Source: Watersipora subatra
Taxonomy: Eukaryota; Bryozoa; Gymnolaemata; Cheilostomatida; Watersiporidae
Reading direction: 5' to 3'
Assembly (NCBI RefSeq): GCF_963576615.1
Contig: NC_088708.1
Location: forward strand, 2,976,001 to 3,040,000
Length of the DNA: 64,000 bases
Of the stretch, positions 13,001-23,465 are shown one piece after another (the stretch's first letter is position 1; each line of letters starts with the position of its first letter). The notes under the pieces were generated by a model. The model saw only the letters and a program-made list of their open reading frames with translations, was not told the origin of the DNA and did not search any database. The position numbers and the translations under genes are program-made.

Positions 13001-16000
13001 ATAGTGCTCTCTTATGTATTATGTGCAATGCCCTCTGCATAAGCCCTGACTCCGCACAAGCGACGGTGTAGTGGTAAATTGTCTTATATCTCTGCCTTGC
13101 TGTATATCTGTATGTCTGTATATCTGCATGTCTGTCGACAGACTCCCATTCCCTCTACACCCGGGCTAGATCCACTCTCCATGTTAACCGACGATGCCCA
13201 AATAGCATCATGGAACAACGAAGGCCTCCCCTCAGACAGGATGTCGACTGAAAATGCTACAATTCTGTGTAACTGTGAGAGATGGCCTCTTATGATTGAT
13301 CCACAGCTCCAGGTAGGTCATATACACATCCTGTAGCTTTTATCCTCTCTTGACCGCTGCTACAACTAGCGACTACAACTAGCTGATAATGCAGCTGATT
13401 AAGCATTTTAATAGAAACTGTATCCTCATTTGTTCTATGTCAGGGGATTAAATGGGTGAAGAATCGCTATGGCGATGGACTGATAGTGGTTCGTCTTGGA
13501 CAAAAGGGCTATTTAGATAGAATCGAACACGCCATCATGGCAGGTGATGTCGTGCTCCTTGAAAACATTGAAGAGAGCATCGACCCCATTCTTGATCCAC
13601 TTCTCGGTCGCAACCTCATCAAAAAGGGTCGGTACATCAAGATGGGTGATAAAGAGGTAGAATACAATAAAGCTTTCCGACTCATTCTACAAACAAAAGT
13701 AAGTCTTTAAAAACCCAAACAGTAATTTCAGGTTTTTCCTAAAGCTAGATGATTGCTGCTATATCTAATTCTCAGCACGTTATAACTGATCTCATGTGTT
13801 CACATTCTTTCAGCTCGCAAATCCTCATTACAAGCCTGAGATGCAAGCGCAGACGACTCTCATCAACTTCACAGTAACAAAGGATGGCCTCGAAGATCAA
13901 CTACTCGCGCAGGTAGTGGCGGTGGAGCGACCCGACCTTGAACAGCTCAAATCTGAGCTAACACGCCAACAGAATGAGTTTAAAATTGTACTCAAGAAGC
14001 TGGAGGATGACCTGTTGGCTCGTCTTTCAGCTGCAGGTAAACATTGTGTTAGAAGGCCTAGCCTTACACACATATGTAGCTCGTGCACTAGGGATATGCC
14101 ACATTCAGTCAGCACATAATTACACATGTTAAGAGCTTGGTAAATGCATTCCACTTTTGTTCACTTGGTCAACTAATATACTGGTTTGTTAGGGCCATAC
14201 CGTCACATAACTAGGTATTGCTAAAGCATGCATTCTTTTAATAGAGGGTGACTTCTTGGGAGACACTGCTCTAGTAGAAAATTTGGAGACAACAAAGTTG
14301 ACAGCAACAGAAATTGCGGAGAAGGTAGAGCAGGCAAAAATAACGGAAGTTAAGATCAATGAGGCAAGAGAACATTATCGACCAGCTGCAGCGCAGGCTT
14401 CACTCCTCTACTTCATTCTCAATGAGCTCTTTAAAATCAACCCGATGTACCAGTTCTCTCTTAAGGTAGAAACTCTTAGACTGCCTCAGAGATTACATTA
14501 AATAAGCGGCAAGATTCCTGTTCAGTGAATAGAGAAAACTCTGTCTTTCTTCCTGTTAATACCAAAAATCCTTTTCGTTTAGGCTTTCAGCATTGTCTTC
14601 AAGAAAGCTATTGAAAAGGCGGAGCCAGCTGATGAGGTCAAGGCTAGAGTGCTGAATCTCATCGATTTCATCACTTTCTCTGTTTTTAATTACACCAGCA
14701 GAGGTCTTTTTGAGAAGGACAAACTCATTTTCGTCGCTCAGATGTGTTTCACAGTAAGTAAAGCTCTACTCTATCATCCTTATGCCACTAATTTATCTTT
14801 CAGTGTGAGAAATAGGTTCTATTTCAGTGTGAAACATAGGTTCTATTTCGTATTATTATTGGCTTTTTATTATTTAATCAAAGTAGATTGCATCTTTGAA
14901 TAGCTTTTTTGAATAGTTTTGTTGTCTTTCTTAGCCACCTTTCCTGTAGGCTTTTATTTTATTGCTTTAATAGCAACCTGCTATGCGATGAAATTAAAAC
15001 TATATTTACCTGCTGCTGCTGCTGCACCGCTATAGCACTTTCAAAACTTTTTAGATCCTGACAGCAGCAAAGACTATCAACCCTGTAGAGTTGGACTTCT
15101 TGCTCAGGTTTCCTGCACAGCAGAATGTCAACTCTCCGGTTGATTTCCTTTCTCACAACAGTTGGGGTGGCATTAAGGCTCTCTCGAGCATGGAGGAATT
15201 TAGAAACTTGGACCGTGACATCGAGGGTTCAGCAAAGAGATGGAAGAAGTTTGTTGAATCAGAATGTCCGGAGAAGGAGAAGTTTCCACAAGAGTGGAAG
15301 AACAAGACGTCGCTTCAGAAGCTCTGCATGATGAGAGCGCTAAGGCCTGACCGAATGTCATACGCAATCATCGACTTTGTCACGGAGATGCTTGGTACCA
15401 AATACACCGAGGGTAAGAACCAACTTTAGTTTTGCTGCTTCAAATAGATTCTCATATATGAATATACAAATATTGCTAATGTTACGAGGGGTGATGAGGA
15501 AATTTTGACACGTCTCTATTGAGATTGTTCTTTGTGCAAGAGAGAATGCAGCTAGTAGCCTTAAGTTAATACATTTGTTAGCATCGGCGGCAGTCTTAGC
15601 ATCAGCGATATTTACTTGCAGGTAGATCTATTGAGTTCGCAAAATCCTATGAAGAGACGGGCCCTGGAACCCCAGTCTTCTTTATCTTATCACCTGGTGT
15701 TGACCCTCTCAAGGATGTAGAGGCTCTCGGAAAGAAGCTCGGTTTCACCTTTGATGCTCTAAACTTCCACAACATCTCTCTTGGTCAGGGTCAAGAGGTA
15801 GTCGCCGAACAAGCGATGGACCTCGCGGCCAAGGAAGGTCACTGGGTTGTTCTGCAGGTACGCAGTGACTTTTCTATTATCATCAATACTAATATGCTGA
15901 GTATCCCGTTATATCCTGAGTATGTGAGTACCCTGGTAGTCCCGTGTGGCATGAAAGACCGTCATGCATAATAACTATGTGCACAATTATTCTATGGTGC

Positions 16001-19000
16001 TGCAAGGTGACTGAGTAGTGCAGATGGTAACGTGCTTGGCTGCAAAGCGCGCCTTAGTATCTTAGTTGAATGTCATACAATATTCCTAACGGTCTTAGCG
16101 TGGCTTTGGACAAGTGGACACAACTCTTATAATAGTAAATGTTTTATTTTGTTCAATATTCATTGATAAATTAGAATGACAGGTAATTCAGTCTTTACAC
16201 TTAGACTCAGCTACCACAGCTCAGATACCCGACTCTTCTCAAGTCGACTACATGAAATGGTTGGGTGCCGGTCAAAGCAAATAAATGAGCAAAAGAAAAT
16301 ATTAATTTGTTTTTAGGCCTAATCAAAAAATTTGTTTTATTTGCTTAATTACAGTTCAAATTAAAGCCATAAAATCTCGATATTTTTTCTTTTCTAGAAT
16401 GTACATCTGGTAGCCAAGTGGTTGGCGACTCTTGAAAGAAAACTGGAGGAACACAGTCTAACAGCTAATGAAGCCTACCGAGTCTACATCTCTGCTGAGC
16501 CAGCTGGCACCCCTGATATGCACATAATTCCTCAGGTAATGCCTTCTATTCATCAGTCTCTTTGTAGTTTTACTCTCTAGTTTCCTCAAGTAGTTGAGGA
16601 GTTCTCCACAGCTGCGCTCTATTTGGCTTATTCGGTTCTTGAAATTCATAGGGCATATTGGAGTCGGCCATTAAGATTACAAATGAGCCTCCAACAGGAA
16701 TGCAGGCAAACTTGCACAAGGCCCTGGACAATTTCAATCAGGACACTCTCGAGATGTGTGCAAGAGAAAACGAGTTCAGAAGCATTCTCTTCAGTCTCTG
16801 CTACTTCCATGCAGTAGTGTGTGAGAGAAGAAAGTTTGGACCTCAAGGTACATACACTTTTGTTGAAGTGCAAGGGGCAACAACTAGCAAGCATGCCCTT
16901 TAATACTAATTCACATCAAACTATTGTGTGTAATTATACAACCTATTATTATAAGTGATTATACAACTAATTAACCTTGGAGTTATCTTTACTATGCAAT
17001 AATGAAGGGGACAATTACATAGTGCCGACACCTTCATCCAAACTTAACTTATGTACCCGTCGGCTGCAATTTCTTAAGTCAAATCGTAACTAAGGTTATC
17101 ATAAAAATCTTTTTGCAAGTATTTGTCTTTACATACTAATTAATTTCAAACATACTATATCTAACAAATTTTGAAAGATCAGTTTTGTAAGTAAAAACAA
17201 CAGATTTGGTAACGATCAAAAGCAAAACATACAAATAATAATACTGTATAAACTCTGTTAATTTAAACCATAAATAGTGTAGGTTAAAGTAAGCTATGCT
17301 ACATATTTCCATTAATCACTGTATCACCAAATACACATAGTGCCTCTCCATTAATGTGTCTTTAAGGGAATGTAATGATAGAATCTTCTTTTTACCAACT
17401 ATTACTTTATTAACTCATTTTTACAAATAATTTAGATGTATATATTTGTTTTTTGTATAGTTTTATATAGCACATTTATCGTAGTAGTACATGATTCTAC
17501 TTGAACTATCTATTATTGTTTTATAAGCTCTGGAACGAATTAAGCAAAGCATATGCGTTTTTATGAAAATGTTTGTTTCGATGTACAAAAAAACATGAAA
17601 AAGTATTAACTCGATATGTTGATGTTTGACTGTACTTACTTTTAGTAATGCTTCATTTTATGCTTTTATGGTTCAGAAGCAACCATCAGAATTAGCCAGT
17701 CCTAGTAGATTAGTCAACAGTCACTGCTGTGTAGCTCCCCACTCCACCCTACCAGGTCATCCATTGATACCTTGTAAAATTCTACCTCATTGCACTCGTC
17801 ACCTTTCCTCTTTCACTAATAGTATTATTTGTGTACGCATATTCTGCTGTTGATCTGTACAGGCTGGAACCGTGTATACCCATACAACACCGGCGATTTG
17901 ACTATCAGTGCCATGGTGCTCTACAACTACCTGGAAGCTAATGCCAAGGTTCCATGGGAGGACTTGCGGTACTTGTTTGGTGAGATCATGTACGGCGGAC
18001 ACATTACTGATGACTGGGACAGGAAGCTATGCAGGACATACTTAGAGGAGTACATGCACCCTGACATGGTATGCTTTATCCTATGCAAGTCTCTACATGT
18101 AATAATGCGAGATGACCGACTGTTGCTAAAAATACAAATTAAACCGTTATATAGCATTCACTCGTTACATATTATGCATAGCTATACTAGCTATATCACT
18201 ATGATATGCTACATGTGTAGTTGATATGATTAGGCTGATTGATGCTGGATCTATATCTCCAGCAACCTGACTGCTATAAGGAGATGATATCAGTGAATCC
18301 GTGCAACAAGCACACACCTTATCAACAGATAAATGTATCTCCCTAATTGCCTTCCAAAAGTCGGCTTGTTAAAGATGATTAGTCGATTTCCTTAGACCCT
18401 ACGTCTTGCCCTTTTCCTGCCTAAGCAATTAATGGTTTTTTTGAGGAAGCACTTGCTACTCTTCATATATGTCGCATCTGTTTTTTAAATTTAGAGGGTT
18501 TACAATGTCCATTAAATGGATTTCAGGTCATTGGTGTCGTAAGAGGGCAACTCTTGAGATAGATAATTGAGCTATTTCATAAGATCTGTTAAATTGCTTG
18601 CCAATTATTTAACTCTAATGAGCTTATTGTGTTCTCAGCTCGCCTATCCTCGTAGCATTGGCAGCGGTATTGGCAGCAGCATTGGCAGCTCTGGCTTGTA
18701 ACCTGGGCTCTTGCTAACATATTATCATTTTGATTAGGAGCATGAGTTGAGCTGGAAACATGCTGCAAGCAGGCTTCTAATTACTATTAATAATAATTGG
18801 TATTACGTACTGTGTAACACTTTAATTTTACTCTCACTGGAGTTATCGGTACTACGATGTTTACCTACCTAGCGATTGCCCTCACACATTATCAGTCTTA
18901 TAACTCTGTAAACTACAATAACACGATTTTTATTATATAAAATAAAATCTAGCTTCTTCTGGCAGATGCGCTTGTTGCATGTAATTGTGTGTACTTATTA

Positions 19001-20595
19001 CAGCTGGAAGGAGAGCTGTACCTGGCACCAGGCTTCCCATTGCCACCCAACTCGGACTACAAAGGCTATCACTCGTATATAGATGAATGCCTTCCTCCAG
19101 AGAGTCCCTACCTTTATGGCCTTCATCCCAATGCTGAAATTGAGTTCCTAACAACCAATTCCGACAACTTGTTTAGAACAGTGTTTGAGATGCAACCGAG
19201 AGACAGCGGTGCTGGCAGCGGAGGAGGAGCTACCAAAGATGAGCGAATAAAGGTCAGTCAGCGAGCAGCAATAAAGCTAGCCTAGAAGAAAATGTGTGTA
19301 TTTGCTTTATGGGTTCAGTGTGTCAGCAATGTCACAGTATTACATAAAGCTTTATTTACAGCGTTAGGCAAACTATAGTACTAGTACAGTAGTCTACTCA
19401 AAGTTTGTGCTCTGAAACTTTTACTCATAATTGATTAGTAATCGTGACATGAAGTCATTTGGCACACAATATGCTAACTTGTAGACCATTTTGGATGAAA
19501 TTGTTGAAAAACTGCCTGATGAGTTCAACATGATGGAGATAATGAACAAGGTACCACCGGAGGAGAGAACTCCCTACGTGATCGTCGCTTTCCAGGAGTG
19601 TGAACGAATGAATACGCTGACCAATGAGATAAAGAGGTCACTTAAGGAGCTTGACCTTGGCTTAAAGGTATATCTTTTCTCAGTCTATACGCCTGCTCTT
19701 TTTCTCACTTTAGCGACTGAAAAGTGATACGATTTACAGTCATGTATTTTCACTTTTTTTTAAATGCTAGACTATGGGTACTCATTGCAGGCAAGTATGT
19801 ATGCGTGTATCTATAAGCTTCAGTGTATGACCGATTGTTATATTCTTTTTTAAGGGTGAATTGACAATCACAAGTGATATGGAAGACTTAGGCAACGCTC
19901 TCTTCCTCGACTCTATGCCTGAATCATGGGCAAAGAGAGCGTATCCATCACTCTTTGGACTCGCTCAATGGTATGCTGACTTACTGCTGCGAGTCAAGGA
20001 GCTCGAGACTTGGGTCAGCGACTTCCAACTGCCCGCTGCAGTCTGGTTGGCGGGCTTTTTCAACCCTCAATCTTTCCTCACAGCTATCATGCAACAGGTC
20101 AGGGCCACTTTATGTAATATTTTCGAAAAGAGTGTTGGCACCATAAGCAAGCTATATCATCTCTGAATCTCTCAAATCTTGTTTCTACTGTCTTCCAACA
20201 TTTTATATGTACCATTTTAGATGGCACGTAAGAATGAGTGGCCGCTTGACAAGATGGCCCTGCAGTGTGACGTGACTAAAAAGTCGAGAGAAGATATGAG
20301 TGGACCACCCAGAGAGGGCGCTTACGTTCATGGCCTTTTTATGGAAGGCGCGAGGTGGGATACGCAGACGGGTATGATTGGTGAGGCGCGCCTCAAGGAG
20401 CTAGCACCGGCAATGCCTGTCATGTTCATCAAGGCTATTCCTGTCGACCGCATGGAGACTCGTAACATCTATGAGTGTCCTGTGTATAAAACAAAGCAGC
20501 GGGGTCCGACCTTTGTATGGACATTCAACTTGAAGACGAAGGAGAAGGCAGCTAAATGGATTCTTGGAGGAGTTGCGCTGTTATTACAAGTCTAA
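2..20595 (+). CDS. DNAH9/DNAH17-like: Axonemal outer-arm dynein beta heavy chain, 3' part of the gene (linker to C-terminus)
   Basis: This is the ATP-driven motor subunit of ciliary outer dynein arms. Exons, chosen by GT-AG sites and homology: 2-160, 343-624, 814-1053, 1163-1480, 1666-1879, 2240-2520, 2628-2849, 2979-3126, 3214-3377, 3511-3659, 3787-3958, 5899-6183, 6360-6665, 6803-7048, 7203-7364, 7533-7755, 7925-8122, 8400-8575, 8719-9298, 9657-9811, 9953-10066, 10165-10308, 10573-10742 or 10923-11092, 11563-11778, 12328-12532, 13142-13312, 13444-13698, 13814-14036, 14245-14465, 14583-14753, 15055-15412, 15622-15857, 16398-16535, 16652-16847, 17863-18068, 19004-19252, 19485-19667, 19855-20097, 20221-20595 (TAA). 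All phases close, giving about 2917 residues. The N-terminal tail lies upstream of the window; these heavy chains are usually about 4,500 residues. Four P-loops and the C-terminal LKTKE and VALLLQV motifs match the DNAH9/11/17 group. I cannot tell which paralogue it is. Confidence 0.96.
1163..2520 (+). CDS. Dynein exons 4-6: AAA1, the main ATPase site
   Basis: Exons 1163-1480, 1666-1879 and 2240-2520 encode AAA1. The Walker A loop is GPAGTGKTE (about base 1380), followed by [17 protein letters not shown] (Walker B region) and [18 protein letters not shown] (sensor I region). This is the hydrolysis site that drives the power stroke. No key residue is missing. The intron between the second and third exon carries a threefold repeat of about 70 bp. 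Confidence 0.95.
2023..2226. repeat. Threefold ~70-bp tandem repeat in a dynein intron
   Basis: Three near-identical copies containing CTCTATTTACTCTATATATC and ACATTAGCTAGTAGTAC fill most of the intron 1880-2239. The last copy ends just before the acceptor of the AAA1 exon at 2240. Confidence 0.9.
2628..3958 (+). CDS. Dynein exons 7-11: end of AAA1 and AAA2
   Basis: Five exons (2628-2849, 2979-3126, 3214-3377, 3511-3659, 3787-3958) carry the AAA2 P-loop GNAGTGKS (about base 3005), the segment [16 protein letters not shown], and [14 protein letters not shown]2 of heavy chains binds nucleotide but is thought to play a structural role. Phases 0, 1, 2 and 1-nt splits all close across the junctions. 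Confidence 0.94.
3959..5898 (+). other. Large dynein intron (1.9 kb)
   Basis: No coding potential that fits the gene. It is AT-rich and holds one tRNA-like SINE fragment (about 4555-4640). Open frames at 4121-4342 and 5109-5333 lack splice context and family features. Confidence 0.8.
4555..4640 (+). repeat. tRNA-derived SINE fragment
   Basis: An A-box-like TGGCTTAGTGGTT is followed about 40 bp later by a B-box-like AGTTCAAATTC, the spacing of a tRNA promoter head. It does not fold into a full tRNA by eye, so I call it a SINE head or tRNA relic. Confidence 0.5.
5899..7755 (+). CDS. Dynein exons 12-16: end of AAA2 and AAA3
   Basis: Exons 5899-6183, 6360-6665, 6803-7048, 7203-7364 and 7533-7755. 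The first begins [19 protein letters not shown], typical of the AAA2 C-terminus. The AAA3 P-loop GNAGTGKS is at about 6447, followed by [12 protein letters not shown] (Walker B) and [24 protein letters not shown]3 is a regulatory nucleotide site. It is separated from the previous block by the longest intron of the gene (3959-5898). Confidence 0.94.
7925..9298 (+). CDS. Dynein exons 17-19: AAA4
   Basis: Exons 7925-8122, 8400-8575 and 8719-9298. The AAA4 P-loop GVGGSGKQS is split by the intron at 8123-8399. FLMTDAQ and the long exon 8719-9298 ([13 protein letters not shown], then [11 protein letters not shown]) follow, and the exon ends in the first helix leading to the stalk. The long 580-nt exon is intact. 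A 30-bp repeat array sits in the intron that splits the P-loop. Confidence 0.94.
8160..8360. repeat. 30-bp tandem repeat, about six copies, in the AAA4 intron
   Basis: The unit contains AAATACAGAGGTGTGAGGG and TTATGGATG. It lies inside the intron that splits the AAA4 P-loop codons. Confidence 0.9.
9657..10308 (+). CDS. Dynein exons 20-22: stalk coiled coil 1 and start of the microtubule-binding domain
   Basis: Exons 9657-9811, 9953-10066 and 10165-10308 are heptad-rich ([20 protein letters not shown] onward) and form the outward helix of the stalk. The last exon begins [20 protein letters not shown], the conserved start of the microtubule-binding domain, and ends KAAKGMMAK in phase 0. It feeds either of the two alternative exons that follow. 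Confidence 0.93.
10380..10502. repeat. Threefold 42-bp tandem repeat upstream of the alternative exons
   Basis: Three copies of a unit containing GCTCTCTCGTATATGTGTCA lie in the intron 10309-10572, ending about 70 bp before alternative exon 23a. Confidence 0.9.
10573..10742 (+). CDS. Dynein alternative exon 23a: microtubule-binding domain, version A
   Basis: This 170-nt exon has acceptor AG at 10571-10572 and donor GTAAGT at 10743. It encodes 56 full codons plus two bases, beginning [20 protein letters not shown] and ending [10 protein letters not shown]. This is the second part of the microtubule-binding domain, just before stalk helix 2. It has the same length and phase as the next exon and about 79% residue identity to it. 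Spliced to 11563 the frame continues as [12 protein letters not shown]. No damage is seen, so both copies look functional. Confidence 0.93.
10923..11092 (+). CDS. Dynein alternative exon 23b: microtubule-binding domain, version B
   Basis: A tandem copy of the preceding exon, 180 nt downstream and also 170 nt, with acceptor AG at 10921-10922 and donor GTAAGT at 11093. It begins [20 protein letters not shown] and ends in the same [10 protein letters not shown] motif. The two copies differ at 12 of 57 residues, counting the codon split at the donor, and at many synonymous sites, which indicates an old duplication kept under selection. Using both, or neither, shifts the frame to an early stop, so splicing must be mutually exclusive. 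Confidence 0.93.
11093..11562 (+). other. Dynein intron after alternative exon 23b
   Basis: 470 bp with no repeat or coding signal that I can support. Either alternative exon splices across it to 11563. Confidence 0.7.
11563..11778 (+). CDS. Dynein exon 24: stalk coiled coil 2
   Basis: Begins [20 protein letters not shown] and continues as heptad-rich helix, the return strand of the stalk. It starts with one base completing the codon split by either alternative exon and ends two bases into the next codon (donor GTAAGT at 11779). The next exon lies beyond a minisatellite-filled intron. Confidence 0.93.
11865..12327. repeat. Minisatellite carrying repeated 3' splice-site-like sequence
   Basis: Seven imperfect units of about 60-68 bp contain TACACTCTGGATCTCTCTC and CACACATATTCACAGTTTCA. 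Each unit ends in a pyrimidine tract plus CAG, like the real acceptor at 12325-12327 that closes the array. The units read open in two + frames; this is repeat structure, not protein. Confidence 0.92.
12328..14036 (+). CDS. Dynein exons 25-28: AAA5 and start of the buttress
   Basis: Exons 12328-12532 ([19 protein letters not shown]), 13142-13312 ([20 protein letters not shown]), 13444-13698 ([30 protein letters not shown]) and 13814-14036 ([20 protein letters not shown]). These are the D5 motor segments and the first buttress helix ([12 protein letters not shown]). AAA5 lacks a usable nucleotide site in the family. All junctions are in phase. Confidence 0.94.
12533..13141 (+). other. Dynein intron, 0.6 kb
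   Basis: No exon is needed here: 12532 joins 13142 in phase and the protein aligns without a gap. A short tRNA-like string (GACGGTGTAGTGGTAAATTG) near 13060 is too partial to call. Confidence 0.75.
14245..16847 (+). CDS. Dynein exons 29-34: buttress, AAA5/AAA6 link and AAA6
   Basis: Exons 14245-14465, 14583-14753, 15055-15412, 15622-15857, 16398-16535 and 16652-16847. Landmarks are [92 protein letters not shown] and RRKFGPQ. These are the conserved D6 segments of axonemal heavy chains, intact throughout. Confidence 0.94.
16005..16090 (+). repeat. Possible tRNA-derived SINE head
   Basis: GTGCAGATGGTAACGTGC followed by TTGGCTGCAAAGCGCGCC resembles a D arm and anticodon arm, but the T arm is not clear. 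It lies in the dynein intron 15858-16397. Confidence 0.35.
16848..17862 (+). other. AT-rich dynein intron, 1.0 kb
   Basis: Nothing but AT-rich sequence is seen. The flanking exons join in phase (CAA G / GC TGG). Confidence 0.75.
17863..20595 (+). CDS. Dynein exons 35-39: C-terminal domain and stop
   Basis: Exons 17863-18068 ([30 protein letters not shown]), 19004-19252, 19485-19667, 19855-20097 and 20221-20595. The final exon begins [20 protein letters not shown] and ends at TAA 20593-20595 after GVALLLQV, the usual end of outer-arm beta chains. The acidic/glycine patch near 19200 ([12 protein letters not shown]) is the usual variable spot. I see no strong nearby polyadenylation signal; an AATAAA lies about 1.1 kb downstream, near 21675. 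Confidence 0.94.
18069..19003 (+). other. Dynein intron, 0.9 kb
   Basis: No coding or repeat signal that I can support. The flanking exons join as HPDM then [14 protein letters not shown]. Confidence 0.75.
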
Positions 20596-21289
20596 GCTGT
20601 TGACATTTTAGAGAATGCATTCATTGCTTGCCGTTTTTGACTGACTTTTTGGGATCTCTTAAAAGTTTTGATTCTTTCTATTTTATTTTATTTACCTATA
20701 TTATGCTGCCATCAGGTAAATAAGCCTGTGTTCATTACTCTGTTGTCATACTAAGGAAAACAAACTATCATAGTATTAATTTTACCGATTGGCATGGTTT
20801 GCTCACAACAGTGTATATTATCAATTACACCCGTCCAGCGCTATCTTTTTGGTGCATCCAAAGAAGAAGATTGTGTTTCTATTTCTCTTGCTGCAAGACA
20901 ATCATATCAATTACTACTGGATATCCATATTCATATATAAATATCTTACACAACATAGAAACATCTTTTATCGTTATTACCATAAAAAGGTCTGGTGCTT
21001 TCCTGTTGCCTTCTAATATGACAACCTTCATCACTACGCACGAGCGATAAAATACTCCATCTTTATGCATAAACTAGGTGGAGTCTCTCTATGCTCTCTC
21101 TCCCTGAGTTATACTATTTTATTCAATCTACCCTTCGGCAGTATTTCTGACCTCTCATAAACTTTGTTTTCACACTGTCAGCAAACTCTGTCAAGGTACT
21201 CTCGTCCTTCCACGTGTTTTCTCTTAATGTCAGCTAGCATTGTCAGGATACTTTCTTCCCATGCTGCCTCTTGCCAGCTGTCAACCCAT

Positions 21290-21605
21290 CGTGTCATGGT
21301 GATCCCTTCCTATGCTGCCTGCCTCCTTGTGCACTGTTAGCTAGTTCATGGTGCTCCCTTCCTATGCTGCCTGCCTCCTTGTGCAGTGTTAGCTAGGTCA
21401 TGATGCTCCCTTCCTATGCTGTCTGCCTTCTTGTACACTGTTAGCTAGGTCACGGTGCTCCCTTCCTATGTTGCCTGCCTCCTTGTGCGCTGTTAGCTAG
21501 GTCACGGTGATCCCTTCCTATGCTGCCTGCCTCCTTGTGCACTGTAAGTTAGGTTACGGTTATCTCTTCCTATGCCGCCTGCCTCCTTGTACACTGTTAG
21601 CTAGC
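21290..21605. repeat. ~53-bp minisatellite, about six copies
   Basis: Units contain CTTCCTATGCTGCCTGCCTC and CTGTTAGCTAGGTCA. Pyrimidine-rich, downstream of the dynein stop. Confidence 0.9.
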
Positions 21606-22914
21606 TGTTTTTAATGCTCCTGTCTGATGTTGAATATTTTTTTGGTCAGATGTCTAGATTGTCATGCTGATGCAATAAACAACACGAAGGTTCACTTTTG
21701 GTAATGCATAAACTGGCATGACGAGCGATGACTGTGTTGGTGCCTGTTAGCCATTTCTATCTATGACAAGTTGAGACTTGCACGAATTAAGTCATTTAGT
21801 CTATGCTGGTTTTGTTAGCTAATTAAAACCACCACTGCTACAGCTGAGCTAAGACTTTATAGAATTCAAGTTTTCTGCTGTACTCAATAGCCATGTCTAG
21901 CTGGCCTGCCATAAGACAATAGTAAGACAATTCCAAATTTATTGCAAAGGGTTGCAGGCATGGGCTGACCAGGTCATGTTATTAGCATTCAGTGTCTGAT
22001 GATTGGTCGGAAAGTTTTCATATTCTATCATCATGCCTAATTGTGTGTGAAATGGCTAATTGGTCGATCCAGACTCTCCTCGTTATACGCATTAGCCTGC
22101 TAATAGATTGTTATACATTTACAACATATATGCATACATAATACTCAAAGGTTCATTATGAACACCATAAAAACCATGAACAAACTATATAAATTTATAA
22201 ATATTGTCTTAAGGACTATAACAGTTACTTGTTGTTCAAATAGCCATGCAGGTCTCAATAATGAATATTCATAATAGCTAAATTTAGCATTACTTTCTTT
22301 TAAATATAAGTGCAACCATACCATATCTTGATGAAATATATGTTATAGGTATTAAACTCTTTATGAGACCTTTGAAAAGGCATCAGTCTAGAGCTATTTT
22401 TATCCTATGTCTCCCTAACTAATCATCTCAATGCTAATATAGTGCTGGTAGAGGAAGCACACATTATTTCATTCAGTAAACAGGCTCCGGAGAGGAAATA
22501 ATCCAGAGGAGATTAGTTGCCTTGCTATGATCGCTAATGGCTAGCAATCACTATTTTCTTGCCCATTATATCTGATATTGTATATTGTATATGAATATAT
22601 TCATAACACAGAGAGTAAGCAGGCGCTGCATTATATAGAGATAACAACATTCATTATACAAAGAGAGCCCGCGCGCTCAAAGCAAGCTGTGCGCCTATAT
22701 TTTCCGAATATCGTGTGCAGTGATTAGATGCAAGGCGAGCCGTGAAGTGTGCAGAGACAATTGGAGTACATTTCTGATTCTCAGCACGTCTCGAGGACAT
22801 CAGATCATCAGCTATAGTAAAGCAGCTACGACAAACAGGTAGACCCTTTAGGCCTTTTCGACTTCTGTTAGCATACAGTGATAATATACAGTAAGCTATG
22901 ATTTTATTGTGATC

Positions 22915-23465
22915 TTTTAGCAATACAGTAAAATACAGTCAACTGTGATTTACTGTGATCTTTTAGTAATACACAGTATACTGTAACGCACTGCAGACTA
23001 CCAGCTTGTACACGTACAGTATACTGTGTCTTACTGTGATCTTTCAGTAATACATGGTATACTGTAATGCACTGCAGACTATCAGCCTGTACACGAACAG
23101 TATACTGTGATTTACTGTGATCTTTCAATAATAGAAAGTATACTGTAACGCACTGCAGACTATCAGCTTGTACATGTCCAGTGTACTGTGATTTACTAGG
23201 CTCTTTCAGTAATACACAGTATACTGTAACGCACTGCAGACTATCAGCTTGTACATGTACAGTATACTGTGATTTACTGTGTTTTACTATGATCTTTCTG
23301 TAATACACAGTATACTGTAATGCACTGCAGACTATCAACTTGTACACATAGAGTATACTGTGATTTACTATGATCTTTCAGTAATACACAGTATACTGTA
23401 ACGCACTGCAGACTATCAGCTTGTACATGTCCAGTGTATTGTGATTTACTAGGATCTTTCAGTAA
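22915..23465. repeat. ~92-bp minisatellite, about six copies
   Basis: Units contain AATACACAGTATACTGTAAC and GCACTGCAGACTATCAGCTT. The array gives a 147-codon reverse open frame that is only repeat. Confidence 0.92.

Noticed and set aside
15008-15026. Short TGC repeat before a dynein exon
   Set aside because: Only about five repeats; too short to be notable.
22904-23347. 147-codon reverse frame
   Set aside because: Translation of a 92-bp tandem repeat.
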